Shown piece after piece: positions 33,580 to 46,642 of a stretch of 64,000 bases of DNA; position 1 is the stretch's first letter; every line of letters starts with the position of its first letter. The stretch lies in assembly GCA_025765615.1 (NCBI GenBank), contig JAIVFJ010000017.1, positions 434,001 through 498,000 on the forward strand, written 5' to 3'. The notes under the pieces are model-generated. The model did no database searches. It saw only the letters and a list, made by a program, of their open reading frames with translations, and was not told where the DNA came from. The position numbers and the translations under genes were made by a program. The stretch comes from Zopfochytrium polystomum (taxonomy: Eukaryota; Chytridiomycota; Chytridiomycetes; Chytridiales; Chytridiaceae).

Positions 33580-36269
33580 CTATTGGTACCTCCCATTGAA
33601 CTGGCCCTGCTGATACTGCTGCCGGCCGTAACTCGGATCCTGCTCACCCCGGCGGTAACCGTCCCCGCCCATTGAACCGTCCGGCGTCCGCCTCCCACCA
33701 TACTCTGCACCTCCGTACACGGGCTGGTTGTTGTCCGAGCGCGACTGCGGCCGGTAAGGTTGCCCCACGTACCCGGGCGCCGCCATGCCACCCCGTCCGT
33801 CATACGCTCCACCGTACCCGCCTCCGTCCGCCGCATAGTAACCCCCAGCACCCAGCTGCGTCGGCCCCCCCGCGCCAGACGGCGGGTACGCCGGGTACGC
33901 GGCGGGGCTCCCGCCGCGCGAGGGCGCCTTGCCGTCGTACCCGCCGCCTCCGCCTCCGCCTCCGCCACCCGCACGCCACGGCTGCACAATGTCAGGCGTC
34001 CCCGCAGCGCTGCCGAGTGGCACGCCGCCGCGCGGCACGCGGCCTGGCCTACGATTCTCGCCGCCGCCGCCGCAGCACGCGCCGCAGTAGTCCGCCCAGT
34101 CGACGAGGAGGGTCGAGTTGACGCCAAAGATGAGGAAGGTCCAGATGCCGACGAAGCCGGTTGTGATGGCTGCGGCGACGAGGGCGGCGAGGGAGGGGAC
34201 GTTGCCGGCTACCTGCGCGGCGCATTCATTTTGCGCGGTGGCGACGTCTTGGGTCGCGGTGAAGGTTTTGACGACGCAGGCCTGCCATTGCTGGATGAAC
34301 GGGGTGGCGGAGCTGAAGTTGGCAGTGGGGATGACGAAGAGGTTGAAGAAGGTGACTGCGTGGGGGAGTTGCCGGTTTGCGTGATTTGTTGGTTTTGAGA
34401 ACAAGATTGAATTAAGAGCGTTTAGACTTGTGAGGACTTCCCAATCATGCGCAAAAGGCGTACACTCAACAGTAAGTGACAAATGTGATGAGGAACGCAA
34501 TGCCAAAGAGCAGAGACCGCCAATTGGACTTGAGCACCATCATGAGCTGCTTCCGCGAGCTGATGGGTTTCAAGTCGTCGACCGCGTTCGAACTTGGGTT
34601 GCTTCCTCCCGACGCGCTCTGGCCCTTCCAACCGCGAGCCTTGAAGCTAATCCACACGACCGTGTACACCGTCACCAAGACAGACGGAATCACGAATACC
34701 ATCATTCCAGTAAAGTAAAGCAGGTTCGCTTTCGCCGGCGAAACGAAACACGCGACCCCGGCCGACGCGTCGACTGTCGAAAGAGCAAACACGAGCCCCG
34801 TCAGCGTGGCAGGAAGACCCCAGCAGATGATGATGCCGGGAACCTTGTACCGCTCAAGAAAGTTGGACCGCCAGACTATCGTGAGATGCACGTTGAAGAC
34901 CTAGGGTGTTCCACCGCCCGATGGGGTTTTGTCAAAAACATTCGGGCCGACGGGGTTCCACGCTTACCATGTACGCGGACCAAAGGATCGACGCTTGGGT
35001 GATGTACACGAGATATGCCCCCATCGCCGCGCACACGGGATTGTTCTGCGCGTTGGCCAGAGTGACGTCGTCCGCGCACTGTATTCGACGCGGATTGCCG
35101 GCTGTGAAGCCCTGCCCCGCCATCCACAGCACGACGGAGATGCTAAAGTGCAAGACAATATCGCTGGGATGACTTCGGCGACCGGGCAGCAGCGCCCACG
35201 ACAGGAGGACGTAGCAGGCGAGACCGGCGGAGGACATGTTGAGGATAAGGGCCGCGTCGACAATTCGGTTGAAAGCACCGACTGGATAAAAGTATGCTGT
35301 CATAGAAAAAGTTGAAAGCATAGTTTATTAGATAAGTGGTATTAGAATAATTGAACGTTCGTATTCAAACCTTGGGAGGGGCAGGGGATGCAGCAGCCGC
35401 TCGCTGGATCGCAGTTGTTTGACGTGTTGGCGAATGTCGCGGAGGGGGCTGGTAAGAAGAATGCGGGGCATTCTGTTCGAAACGGTTAATTCACTGCACG
35501 ACCCACTTCGAATGGTAAACGATGTCTCAACTGGTCTCTGCTTTTGCTCCTGCTGCAGCCCGTCTGCCCAATCCTTTGGAGTAAGCAACGCCAACTGACT
35601 TCTGAGTGAAACATTCTTGTTCCGGTAGGAGCTCCGCTGAATCACTCTGGCAGCCTTCCGTAAGTTCATTGAGAAGGGCGATCGCCCCGATGCTCGCAAA
35701 GTGGGGTTCGCACAGACTGACTGCCGCCTGGCAGGTGGAGATGCAGGGAAGCTGGGTCGTGCCTGTTTGAGATTTGGGGTCGTGTGAGCAAGGGTTTGGC
35801 CGCACACCTGAGACACAGCCCACATCTCCAAAATGAAACGTTCAGGGAGGGCGGGCACCCACGCACCATTAAGGCAGAGGGGAAAGGCTTCGACGCACGC
35901 CAGGGTGATCAAGGCAGAGTAACAGTCGGGATCTGGGCCCTGCAGGAGGGCGAGGCGGTTTGCGATGGCTGCGACGCGGGCCTCGGCGGCAGTCCACGAC
36001 GCTGCGGTTGTTGCGGAGGGGACTGCGACGGGGTAGTCGAGGACAGATGAGGGGCAGGTGGCACCCGTGTACAGGAGCCCGTCGGTACATCGGGCTGCGG
36101 GACGAGGGGCGCTGGCGGCTCCAGCAGTACCAGCAGCAGCCGCCGCAGGGAGACCGGCGAAGCCGGCAGCAGCCGCAGTCACGGCGACAGCGACCAAGGC
36201 GGCGGCGCCGGCGGCTGGGACGGGCCGTTCACGTTCGGCGGCCGCGTCGGAACCCGTCAGGAAGATCAT
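33580..36269 (-). CDS. Frizzled/Smoothened-like seven-transmembrane receptor
   Basis: From the ATG at 36269 there is a hydrophobic Ala-rich leader (signal or anchor), then a cysteine-containing ectodomain split by introns: CTDGLLYTGATCPSSVLDYP, CYSALITLACVEAFPLCLNG and ISTCQAAVSLCEPHFASIGA, whose Cys spacing and 'C..C' pattern resemble the Frizzled cysteine-rich domain. Seven hydrophobic helices follow: AALILNMSSAGLACYVLLSW; IVLHFSISVVLWMAGQGF; GAYLVYITQASILWSAYM; VPGIIICWGLPATLTGLVFA; LYFTGMMVFVIPSVLVTVYT; SLLFGIAFLITFVTYC; LVAAAITTGFVGIWTFLIFG. The cytosolic tail (~33580-34060) is very long and Gly/Tyr/Pro-rich, unlike animal Frizzleds. Frizzled-like receptors without Wnts are known in amoebae and some early fungi; the ligand here is unknown. 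About five introns. A (CT)n tract sits directly upstream. Confidence 0.7.
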
Positions 36270-36282
36270 TGACTGACTGTCG

Positions 36283-36309
36283 CTCTCTCTCTCTCTCTCT
36301 CTCTCGCTT

Positions 36310-36343
<34 letters not shown>
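36283..36343. repeat. (CT)n microsatellite
   Basis: Nearly pure CT dinucleotides with two interruptions, starting ~15 bp upstream of the Frizzled-like start codon, so in its 5' leader or core promoter. Confidence 0.9.
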
Positions 36344-36346
<3 letters not shown>

Positions 36347-36836
36347 AAACTAACAAATCGGGCGGATTGTTTCGTTTCCCTGACGCTTCATGGCATCGCG
36401 TGTGTCTGTGTGTGTGAGAGCGGAGGCGGCAGACGAAGCGGAGACCGCGCCGGAGACAGTGAAAGAGGCAGACCGATCGAGGGAGAGAGTCAGAGGGACA
36501 GAGGGGACAGAGAGAACCAAAAAATTTCCTCGATTGTCATTCTCTTTCCAAAACAGGGAGGGACCGTCCTGTCCCTCTGGGCTGCGCGGCAAGTGGCTGT
36601 CTGTCTTCGCAGGCCCAATTTGGGGAATTTCATCCGCAAACTGAACCGGCTGCCGCCAGCTGACAAGACAGCGAAGCTTATTCATTGTGGCTTTGTTCAA
36701 CAAGGAAGGACCCATCGAGCACTCGGCTCTGCAACAACTTCTGCTCAAAAAGTAATGAAAGACGGCGGCCACGGCAGCCTCCATTGAGGTGAACGAAAAT
36801 GTTTCTCGCGTCCTACCCTTCTCAGACGGACAATCG

Positions 36837-37981
<1,145 letters not shown>

Positions 37982-38474
37982 ACTGCTATAAGAGGTGCGA
38001 CGAGAAGGCGAGAGGGTCTATCCAGGAGGCGTTTGACCAAAAGCTGGTACGAAAAGAGATCAGAGCCTCTTCGCATTAATCGAGCAGGCCCACAGGTGCC
38101 CTTGATCAGGAACAAGAATAATCGATCGCGACGGAGCCGGCGGAGGCGGATGGCTTGCACGCACCTGTTTCCTTCGGACAAACAAAAACTTTGCGTGTTC
38201 GAAGTCTGGATCCTGACTGACTTGTCCCTTAAAAGCACTGGGCACACCTTGAGCATTACGGACGGAGTCCCTGGACACCCACAGCCCTTCGCGGTCCATC
38301 GATGACCTTACTAAGTGTCATGCATGCGGGCAAAATGAGTGCGCCGCACCCTGCAAAAAAAAAGAGCCCCTTTCGTGTTCATTGTTGGGGCCAGAAGTCT
38401 AAAGTCGGAAACGCAGTGTAGTTGCCGCTCTTGGTTTTATTTGGTTTTGTTTTTTCCTTGTCACCCGACCAGCC

Positions 38475-41400
38475 ATGGACTTTGACTTGTACGACGAGTT
38501 CGGTACAGTTTGTCGTCCTGCTCCCCTGCGCGTGGCCGTCTCACGGGCGCCGTTCCCGCGTTTTATCGTACGGCTCACGATTGATTTCTGCGCTGGCTTC
38601 TTCCTAGGGAACTACATCGGCCCCGATCTCGACGAAGACGGCGAGGGGAACGACAATGAGCAGCCCGATCGCTCGCCCGCAGCATCGCAGGAGGGGCCGA
38701 CAGACGTCGACCCGGGCGACGATGAGGATGGTCCCGCTTCCAATGCTCCCCGCACCAAGAGCGCTCCGGAGGAGGAACCCTGGCAGAATAATGGAATGGC
38801 GTTGATGCATGTGGACGGTTCGTGGCGATTTTTGACGACTGATGGGCGTGTCGCGCTTCACTTTCTCGCGCAGTGCTGATCGCTGGTTGACAGAACCAAC
38901 TGGATCGGCCATTGTCCTCCACGAGGACAAGAAGTACTACCCCACCGCTGAGGAGGTTTACGGCCCAGACGTTGAGACTCTGGTTCAGGATGAGGACACG
39001 CAGCCATTGACGGAGCCTATCATTGCGCCGGTGAAGCTTCCCAAAAAATACGTCCATGAAAAGGGATTGCCCGAAACGAAGTTCAGCAAAGAGTTGAGTA
39101 TCTTTCTAGACCTGCAGAGTCTTCGCGCTGATATTCTACCGCAAAATGTCGTTGCAGATTTCTCGTGGACCTGCAGTCTTTCCCGCATTTGATTCGGAAT
39201 ATTGTCTTAGTTGGCCACCTGCACCATGGCAAAACTTCCCTTATCGACTGTCTCGTCACAGAGTCGCACGAAGTGAACTGGGGTGTTGGCGATGACCAGC
39301 GGTATACTGATGTGCACCCCATGGAGAGGGACCGCGGAGTGAGCATAAAAGCGATGCCCGTTTCGCTTGTGATGCAGGACGTGCGTGGTCAAAGCCACCT
39401 TCTAAATATTCTGGACACACCAGGACATGTTAACTTTCTTGACGAGGTTGCGGCTGCCACTCGTCTGTGTGACGGCGCCATCGTAGTGGTCGACGTGATT
39501 GAAGGAGTAATGCTGAACACTCAAAAGACCATCCAACACTTGATCGCCGAACGCGTCCCAATAACTCTGTTAATCAATAAGTTGGACAGACTCATTTTGG
39601 AACTGAAACTTCCACCAAATGACGCGTATTTCAAGCTTCGTCACGTTATCGAAGAGGTGAACAGTGTCATTCAGGAATGTCCTGGAGGGGAAACTACGAG
39701 ACTGTCACCTGAACTCGGTAACGTGGCATTTGCGTCAAGTCAGATGGGATGGTGTTTCACATTGAGAACGTTCGCAAAAAAGTACGCCGATGCCAATCAA
39801 GGTACAGTCAACGATCCAACGCACTTATGACTGAGAATTTTCATTCTGATAGCCCGGTTCGATATCGACGATTTCTCACTGCGTTTATGGGGTGACATTT
39901 ACTTTGACTCGGAGAAACGCAATTTCCATCGCAAGCCTCCAACTCCGACAGCAAACCGGACTTTCGTACATTTCCTTCTCGAACCGCTGTATAAGCTCCA
40001 CACTCAGGTCATTGGTGAATCCACGGCTGATCTCCGCAAAACGCTAGCACGTCTGAACATTCGTTTGAAAAATTCGGCTCTATCGCAAGACGTCCGACCG
40101 CTCCTTCGCGACGTCCTGACGGGATTCTTCGGCGCACAACCAGCCACTGCTGGTGTTGCAGATCTTGCAATAAGGAGCTTGCCATCCCCGTTAGAAGGTG
40201 CCGTAGCAAAAGTGGAGCGATCGTGGAGCGGTAGTGGAGACGAAGCTGGTTGCGATCCGATTTTGGAAAAGGCCATGCGCGCGTGCGATCCGAAAGGACC
40301 TGTAATGGTGCAAGTTACGAAGATGTACCATTCAGTTGATGTCACTGGATTCGAGGCGTTTGGGAGGGTGATGAGCGGAACGGTCAAGCTGGGAATGTCT
40401 GTGAGGGTTCTCGGTGAGCGGTACAGCCCGAATGACGAGGAGGATATGGTCGTGAAAGCTGTGGAGGGCTTGTCAGTATTTCAATCTCGGTATAGCATCA
40501 AAACAACGTCAGTGCCCGCCGGAAACTGGGTGCTTCTTGCTGGAGTTGAGAGCTCCATCGTGAAGACCGCCACCATTACGGACTTGGTGCCTTCAGAGGA
40601 CCGGCCTGTGCATATCTTTAAACCGCTCAAGTTTAATAATATGGCGGTCGTCAAGGTCGCTGTAGAGCCGGTTAATCCCACGGAGCTGCCGAAAATGTTG
40701 GACGGATTGCGCAAAGTCAATAGAAGTTACCCCATTCTCGAGACTGAGGTTTGCTACCCATTTATGGTCATTTTCGATGTTAATTCGTCTGTTTGCGCGT
40801 CAGGTTGAAGAATCAGGCGAGCACGTCATTTTCGGCACCGGCGAACTGTTCTTGGACTGCGTTCTTCACGATCTGCGCAGGCTTTACGCTGAGATTGAAA
40901 TCAAAGTCTCCGATCCGGTCGTGAAGTTTAGCGAAACTGTGGTCGAGGTGTCATCGCTCAAGTGCTACGCAGAGACTCCCAATCATTTGAACAAAATCAC
41001 AATGATCGCCGAGCCCCTCGAACAGGGCGTTGCGAAAGACATCGAAAGCGGGGACGTGAAAATGGACTGGCCCCCTAAAAAGATGGGCGAGTGGTTCCAA
41101 GGCAAGTACCAATGGGATCTTCTCGCAAGTAGAAATATTTGGGGTTTTGGACCAACCGAGTTTGGCCCAAACGTGCTCGTCAATGAGACTCTGGGAACGG
41201 TACGTTGAACACGGGCAACCTACGTTTGTCTGACGAACTCGTATTTGAACTGCAGGTGGACAAGAAAGTGCTCAGCTCGTCCCGGGATAACATTGTTCAA
41301 GGCTTCCAGTGGGCAACAAAGCAAGGACCTCTGGCAGATGAACGTAAGGGAACCAGTAATTTCAACTCCTCTTCTTAATTTTGAGTTGATTTCAGCGATC

Positions 41401-42058
41401 CGGAACGTCAAGTTCCGCATTCTTGACGTTGTCGTCGCCACCGGTCCAATCTTCAGTGGGCGCGGTCAGATAATCCCAGCTGCGCGCAGAGTGTGTTATT
41501 CGTCTTTCCTCACTGCATCTCCGCGTCTGATGGAACCGATTTTCCGAGTCGAAATACTTTCACCTGCCGACTGCGTTGCTGCAATTTACGCCGTTCTCGC
41601 TCGCCGTCGTGGCCACGTTCTCTCAGATAATCCGAAGCCGGGATCTCCTTTGTACGTCGTCAAGGCGGTTCTGCCGGTCATCGACAGTGCAGGCTTTGAA
41701 ACGGACTTGCGGACACACACCCAGGGACAGGCGTTTTGTCAAATGGCGTTTGAACGATGGGATGTCGTTCCAGGAGATCCGCTTGACAAGAACATAGTCC
41801 TCCGACCGCTGGAGCCTGGAGTGGGACAGGCGCTTGCCAGAGACTTCATGGTGAAGACGAGACGACGAAAGGGGCTCAGCGAGGATGTTGGAATCGGCAG
41901 GTTCTTCGATGATCCTATGGTGAGTTTAGGATGCGCATTGTAGTTACCGCTGGATCTCTAACACAAACATCGCTCGTCCACTGTTCCTGTTGCTTTGCAC
42001 CAATCTCTTTCATTAGCTTATTGAACTCGCAAAGGTTGAAGCGGGAATCTTGGGTTAA
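38475..42058 (+). CDS. SNU114: U5 snRNP GTPase Snu114 / EFTUD2
   Basis: EF-2-like GTPase that controls Brr2 helicase and spliceosome activation and disassembly. A 28-nt first exon (38475-38502, [10 protein letters not shown]) is spliced to 38608 ([12 protein letters not shown]), the acidic N-terminal domain. Then comes [20 protein letters not shown]. The G domain has the P-loop [10 protein letters not shown], switch [18 protein letters not shown] and NKLDRL (39200-39600). Domain II follows ([20 protein letters not shown]), then domain III ([20 protein letters not shown]), the domain IV region ([18 protein letters not shown]) and domain V ([20 protein letters not shown]). The last exon gives [13 protein letters not shown] with the stop at 42058. 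About eight introns. Length and domain order match Snu114 rather than cytosolic EF-2. Confidence 0.95.
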
Positions 42059-42101
42059 GCGGGGGTAATAGTAAAAAGGCCAAAATTTCAAAAAATTGTT
42101 A

Positions 42102-43916
42102 ATGCGTGTCGCGATCGTCGGGTCGGGGCCTGGTTGGTGAAATGTTCGTGACCTTTGGGGCAAAGAAGACCTGACGCTGCTGCGCCGTGCACCCCGCGTG
42201 AATTGTTCCCCCCGATCGCAGCTGGTTTCTACACCGCCCATCATCTCTTGAAGCATGCTCTTCTGAAGAACAATCTCGCCGTTGATATATTCGAATCACT
42301 GCCTGTTCCGTTTGGCCTCGTCAGATTTGGGATCGCGCCGGACCATGCTGATGCGAAGGTTTGAGACCCGCTGCCATCGCGAGTTGCAGAACGCGAATAA
42401 CTCGACCGAAATCCCAGAACGTTGCCCATCGGTTTGATCAGCTTCTCACCGACCCTCGTGTGCGCCTGTTCGGCCACGTTCACGTTGGCCAGGTCCTTTC
42501 CCTGTCGGCCCTCCGGCGCTCGTACAACGCCGTCGTCTTTGCCACCGGCGCGGTCCGCGACCGGCGCCTCGGGCTCCCACGCGAAGGCGACCTCCGTGGC
42601 GTCTTTGCGGCGCAGGATCTTGTCGAATGGTACAACTGCCTGCCAAAGGAAAGCCGCCGAGGACCCACTGGACGACGCAGGCCCGCGGAGGACACAGCGG
42701 CTGGCGGATCCGGGATCCCTTTCGGCCTGGACGAAACGGACACGGCGGTCGTCGTCGGACACGGTAACGTTGCGCTGGATATCGCACGTATGTTGCTGCT
42801 TCCGGTCGACGTTCTGGCAAAGACGGACGTTAGCGAGGAAGCGTTGGCGGCGTTGGCCAAGAGTCGCGTTCGCAGGGTGCACTTGGTCGGGCGGAGAGGC
42901 CCGCTTCAGGTAACACTGTGAGAGCGACTTGCACTCAGACTACGAAAATTCTTAGCCCCCCTACTCTCCACAACAGATGGCCTTTACTGCCAAAGAGCTT
43001 CGCGAAATCATGCACCTCCCCAACATCACACACCACGTCGACATGGAGTTCGTCCGCGACCACCTTGCCCGCGTCGACCAGGCCGGAGTCCCCGTCGACC
43101 GCGCGAAGCGGCGGCTGACCGAAATCCTCCTCAACCACCCGTCGCTGCTGCCCCTCTCCGGCGGCGCCGCCCCCGCACCAACGCAGCACCCCGCCGCCGC
43201 CGTCGCCAAGTCGCTTCTGCTGCGGTTCACGTCTTCGCCGACTCGGCTGCTGTCCGACGCTACGTCGGCGCAAGTGACTGGGATCGTGGTGGGGCGGAAC
43301 GAGTTTGTCGAGGGCGACTGGAGCAGGGTGAGGCCGGTGTCGCCGCCGGAGGAGGAGGTGATCAAGACCGGCTTGGTCGTGAGGAGCGTCGGGTACGAAG
43401 GGGAGGCGGTTCCGGGCCTTCCATTTGACGGTAGGACGGGGACTGTGCCGAACGATGCGGGACGGGTTCGAGCGGCGAACGAGGTAATTTCCACCTGTGC
43501 AGCCATCCATTGGTTGTCGAAAGCTTATTAATCGGCTTTCGGCGAATGGGCGGGCCAAAAAACAACGGCTGCTCCCCGGCTCACAGGAAAGCGATGCCTC
43601 AACGTCTGGGCTGTACGTTTCGGGTTGGATCAAGCGGGGCGCGGTCGGGGTAGTTGCTGCGACCATGTACGACGCAATCGAGACGGCAGAGACGATTGTG
43701 GCGGACTTTGCGAGCGGCGCGCTCCCTGCCGTCACCACGGACGGGCAGTCTGATTCGGTGGAGGCGCTGTTGAGGGAAAAAGGTGTGCGAGCGGTGAGCT
43801 ACCAGGATTGGAGGCGGCTGGACGCGGAAGAGACACGGCGCGGGGCGGCGGTGGGGAAGCCGCGCGAGAAGATCGACTCTGTTGCTGAAATGATGAAAGT
43901 AGTCCAGACAGTGTGA
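42102..43916 (+). CDS. ARH1: NADPH:adrenodoxin (ferredoxin) oxidoreductase
   Basis: Passes electrons from NADPH to mitochondrial ferredoxin for Fe-S cluster, heme A and sterol chemistry. The ATG at 42102 opens directly with the FAD dinucleotide motif [20 protein letters not shown] (intron after GSGP). It continues [57 protein letters not shown] and [12 protein letters not shown]. The NADPH-binding motif is [16 protein letters not shown], then [14 protein letters not shown] with [14 protein letters not shown]. After further introns come [19 protein letters not shown] and [20 protein letters not shown], the conserved C-terminal FAD block. Stop at 43916. No mitochondrial presequence is visible: a stop lies 9-10 codons upstream of the ATG. 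The gene begins 43 bp after the Snu114 stop on the same strand. Very CpG-rich. Confidence 0.92.
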
Positions 43917-43919
43917 GGT

Positions 43920-45320
43920 CGGGAGTGTTTGGCTTATAAGAATGAACAGTCACATTTTGGCCTGAACCGTAAGAGAATTGAGAGGATGATTCAGATACCC
44001 ACAGTAATTTTTTTGGCTGGGAGCCATTGGATGGGCTCTCCCACGCGAAGAGCGTGTTTTGAGAATCACATACATTGGAATCTCTGATGAGCGCGTGAGG
44101 CCCCCGACACCAGTTGCCATTGTATCGGGGCGCGCCGTCTGTTGAGCGCTGCACTGTTGAGCGTGGCGATCGTAAGGATCCTCGAACGCGTCAATTAACG
44201 GATATTAACCCGTCAAGACGATCTGCTACTTTGAGCAGATACGCAAAATACAGAATGTGTAAAAGGGGGGGACAAAAGTTTTCGACACTAATCAAAATTT
44301 TGACATCGTCCGATATGTGAACTTCTCAGTTTTCAATATTTCAACGCGAATTTTTGTACACAGATAAACCATTACTATGGCATCAAACTGTCTGAATTTG
44401 GATGCTCTACTTGTCCTGGTTCGCCTAATATTGGAAAGTAAACATGAAAAAATCGGAAATGAGCTGCCTGGCACGATTTGCTTTAGTACAGAGATTTGAA
44501 GCACTCACGTGAGCTGCAAGGGGTAGGATCAATAAAGAAAGGATGGTAGACAATAGTTGATATAGTGACAGTAAGATGTAATGCTCTGTGTCATTTACAG
44601 TAGTCTCTGGAAGTTGGAGAAACTGATTGTCATAAATTTTCGTGAACATTGATTGCAAGCATTTTCAATCAAACCGCTTCTGTTTTTTCTCAATAAACTG
44701 ACTCTCGTGAGTCTCTTTTAGTAAGCTTTTGGTTGCTGCTTGGTGAAATCGCTCTGGATTGGTTGTTTTTAGAGCTTTGACCTCTGGATCTCCAATTTCC
44801 ATTTTTCGTAGCCCTGATTTGGGAGCCTAATGCAAATTACTAAGTCAACAGTCGGGCTCTTGCACCATTTAAGTATCATTATGTTCACTGTTTTATCCCC
44901 TTGGCTGTGTAAGGAAGCACTGGAAAGTGCTTCAGAGAAGCAGCAGAAAGGAATCATTCCGTTTCTGAGTGTTTTACATAGCTGACAATCAATTGAAGCA
45001 GAACAGCAAGACGCTGAATTTCAATGACATAATGCCCTATCAGACTGACCGAAATTTCATTGCGAGATATTGAGAATTGACGAAATATTTATGAGTGTGC
45101 CGTCGTTGGTATGATGAGGCTGAAAACGTCTATTTGTCCGCTTCGATGGGCTCGTCTCCAGTGTTCTACTTTATCGGCGGATTAGCCAGGCATCGTCTTT
45201 TGGTACATTGAGAGAAATTCGTCACCAGAAAAATATCATGACGCTTTTCAGCCTTCTAGTATACTTATGCGTAAGTTGCTTGCCATTAGAGTGCCGATTC
45301 TGATTCGCTCATTACAGACA
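43920..45320. other. AT-rich stretch without recognised genes
   Basis: AT-rich compared with flanks; the few open stretches carry no motif. It separates FDXR from the next possible gene. Confidence 0.45.
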
Positions 45321-45329
45321 GTTTCTCTA

Positions 45330-46440
45330 TAATGGTGAGAACGCGGCGGCCCACGCAAGGCTTGACTAACTATGTAGAAGTTTGCTTCGCTTTTTCACAC
45401 GACGTATCGAGCAATGTTTTGATCGAAGAAAACGTGGCTCATCTGGAGTGTTTCCGTCGTCCTTTCAGTGATTGATCTTGGAGTGAGCCTGTACGTGTAC
45501 CAGCACGCTCAACTTTTTACATCGATTCACTGATGGTGCGTTCGCAAACAATAACTTCAAGGCATGTAAAAACAAACTTCAAAGGGGTATTTCTCAAATT
45601 AAGTACGATACAAGGCCAACTTTGGGATCCTGGTGGATCCGAATAACCAAAAGACGTTGTTAACTCTGATTGTATATTGGTGCACCATTGCTACGCTATT
45701 TTTTGTGGCTGCGTAAGCGAAAATCAAGCAGTTATGGGAAACATGCACAAGTCGACTGTGTCCGCTGGCGCTAACGTCGGAACAATTTTGCGGAGCGTAC
45801 GCTACTCTGGCGTGGTTTTCTTGTTTTTTATGACGTCGGGTTTGCTTTGCAAAAGGAGAGTCTCCCGAGATTCCAGTTACCATGCTGTGGACCGTTTTTG
45901 GCGGCTTTTTCTTTCCAATCGGGCAAGGTGAGCCACCACAAACTGTTCGGCGGGTTTCGTGTTGTAGTCACACGTTTCAACGGAAAATCAATCAAATTGG
46001 TTACTCCTTTCTAAGCCTGGTCAGTTAGCATCAGCAATGCGAAAGCGGCTGATGTGCTCATTTACTAACTCATCTCGAAGGTGGTTCATTGTGATTGCCC
46101 CTGCAATCATGATGATCGTCCAGCTAACTGGCGTCGACCGCATTCGAAAGCTTGTTGCGACATTACAAAGTGCACCAGTCTCGCTGCCTTCCAACGACAA
46201 ATCACGGCCGCAGTCCATGGTCCTGACCGATACTTTGGTGGAAACCTCGCACTGCAAATATAATAATAGTAAGATGGAGGTCGGAAGAAAATATGTGGAC
46301 CTAGTAATAATAAATAATAGGAAAACACGAATCCAACCCCAGTCACATTTTATGGCAAAACGCGAGTCGAGAATGGTTGGTAATCTCCACAAGTGCGAGT
46401 TAAAAAGAGGACTCTTTATTTGAGGGTGCAGGCTGTCCAG
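45330..46440 (+). CDS. Possible multi-exon membrane protein, unrecognised
   Basis: Several short plus-strand stretches with helix-like hydrophobicity are bounded by usable splice sites: KTWLIWSVSVVLSVIDLGVS (~45430-45500); NQKTLLTLIVYWCTIATLFF (~45640-45705) followed by GTAAGC; ESPEIPVTMLWTVFGGFFFP with IGQ (~45858-45928) followed by GTGAGC; then, after an acceptor at ~46025, LASAMRKRLMCSFTN and WFIVIAPAIMMIVQLTG (~46025-46135). The joins ...FFFPIGQ/LASAMRKRL read smoothly. Together they suggest a protein with at least four membrane helices. The 5' end and the last exon are not resolved and the family is not recognised. Confidence 0.3.
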
Positions 46441-46642
46441 CCTGTCATCCTCACATATGGATCTGCAAGCAACAATGGACGACACACCTGTAAAAAAAAT
46501 TTTGTCTCCGTTCTTCAAGTTCATGTGAAGCTCTTTGGCCTTTTATTGACTGTGTCATCAACAGGTAGGAAAAGCAATTCATGGGGAGTCTTTTAGTCAC
46601 TTAAATCGGGGGAGTCTTGATCAAGCTGTCCTTTCTCGGTGA

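Noticed and set aside
45398..45420. In-frame TGA between two hydrophobic plus-strand pieces as a selenocysteine codon
   Set aside because: No SECIS-like structure or selenoprotein family match; ordinary splicing explains it better.
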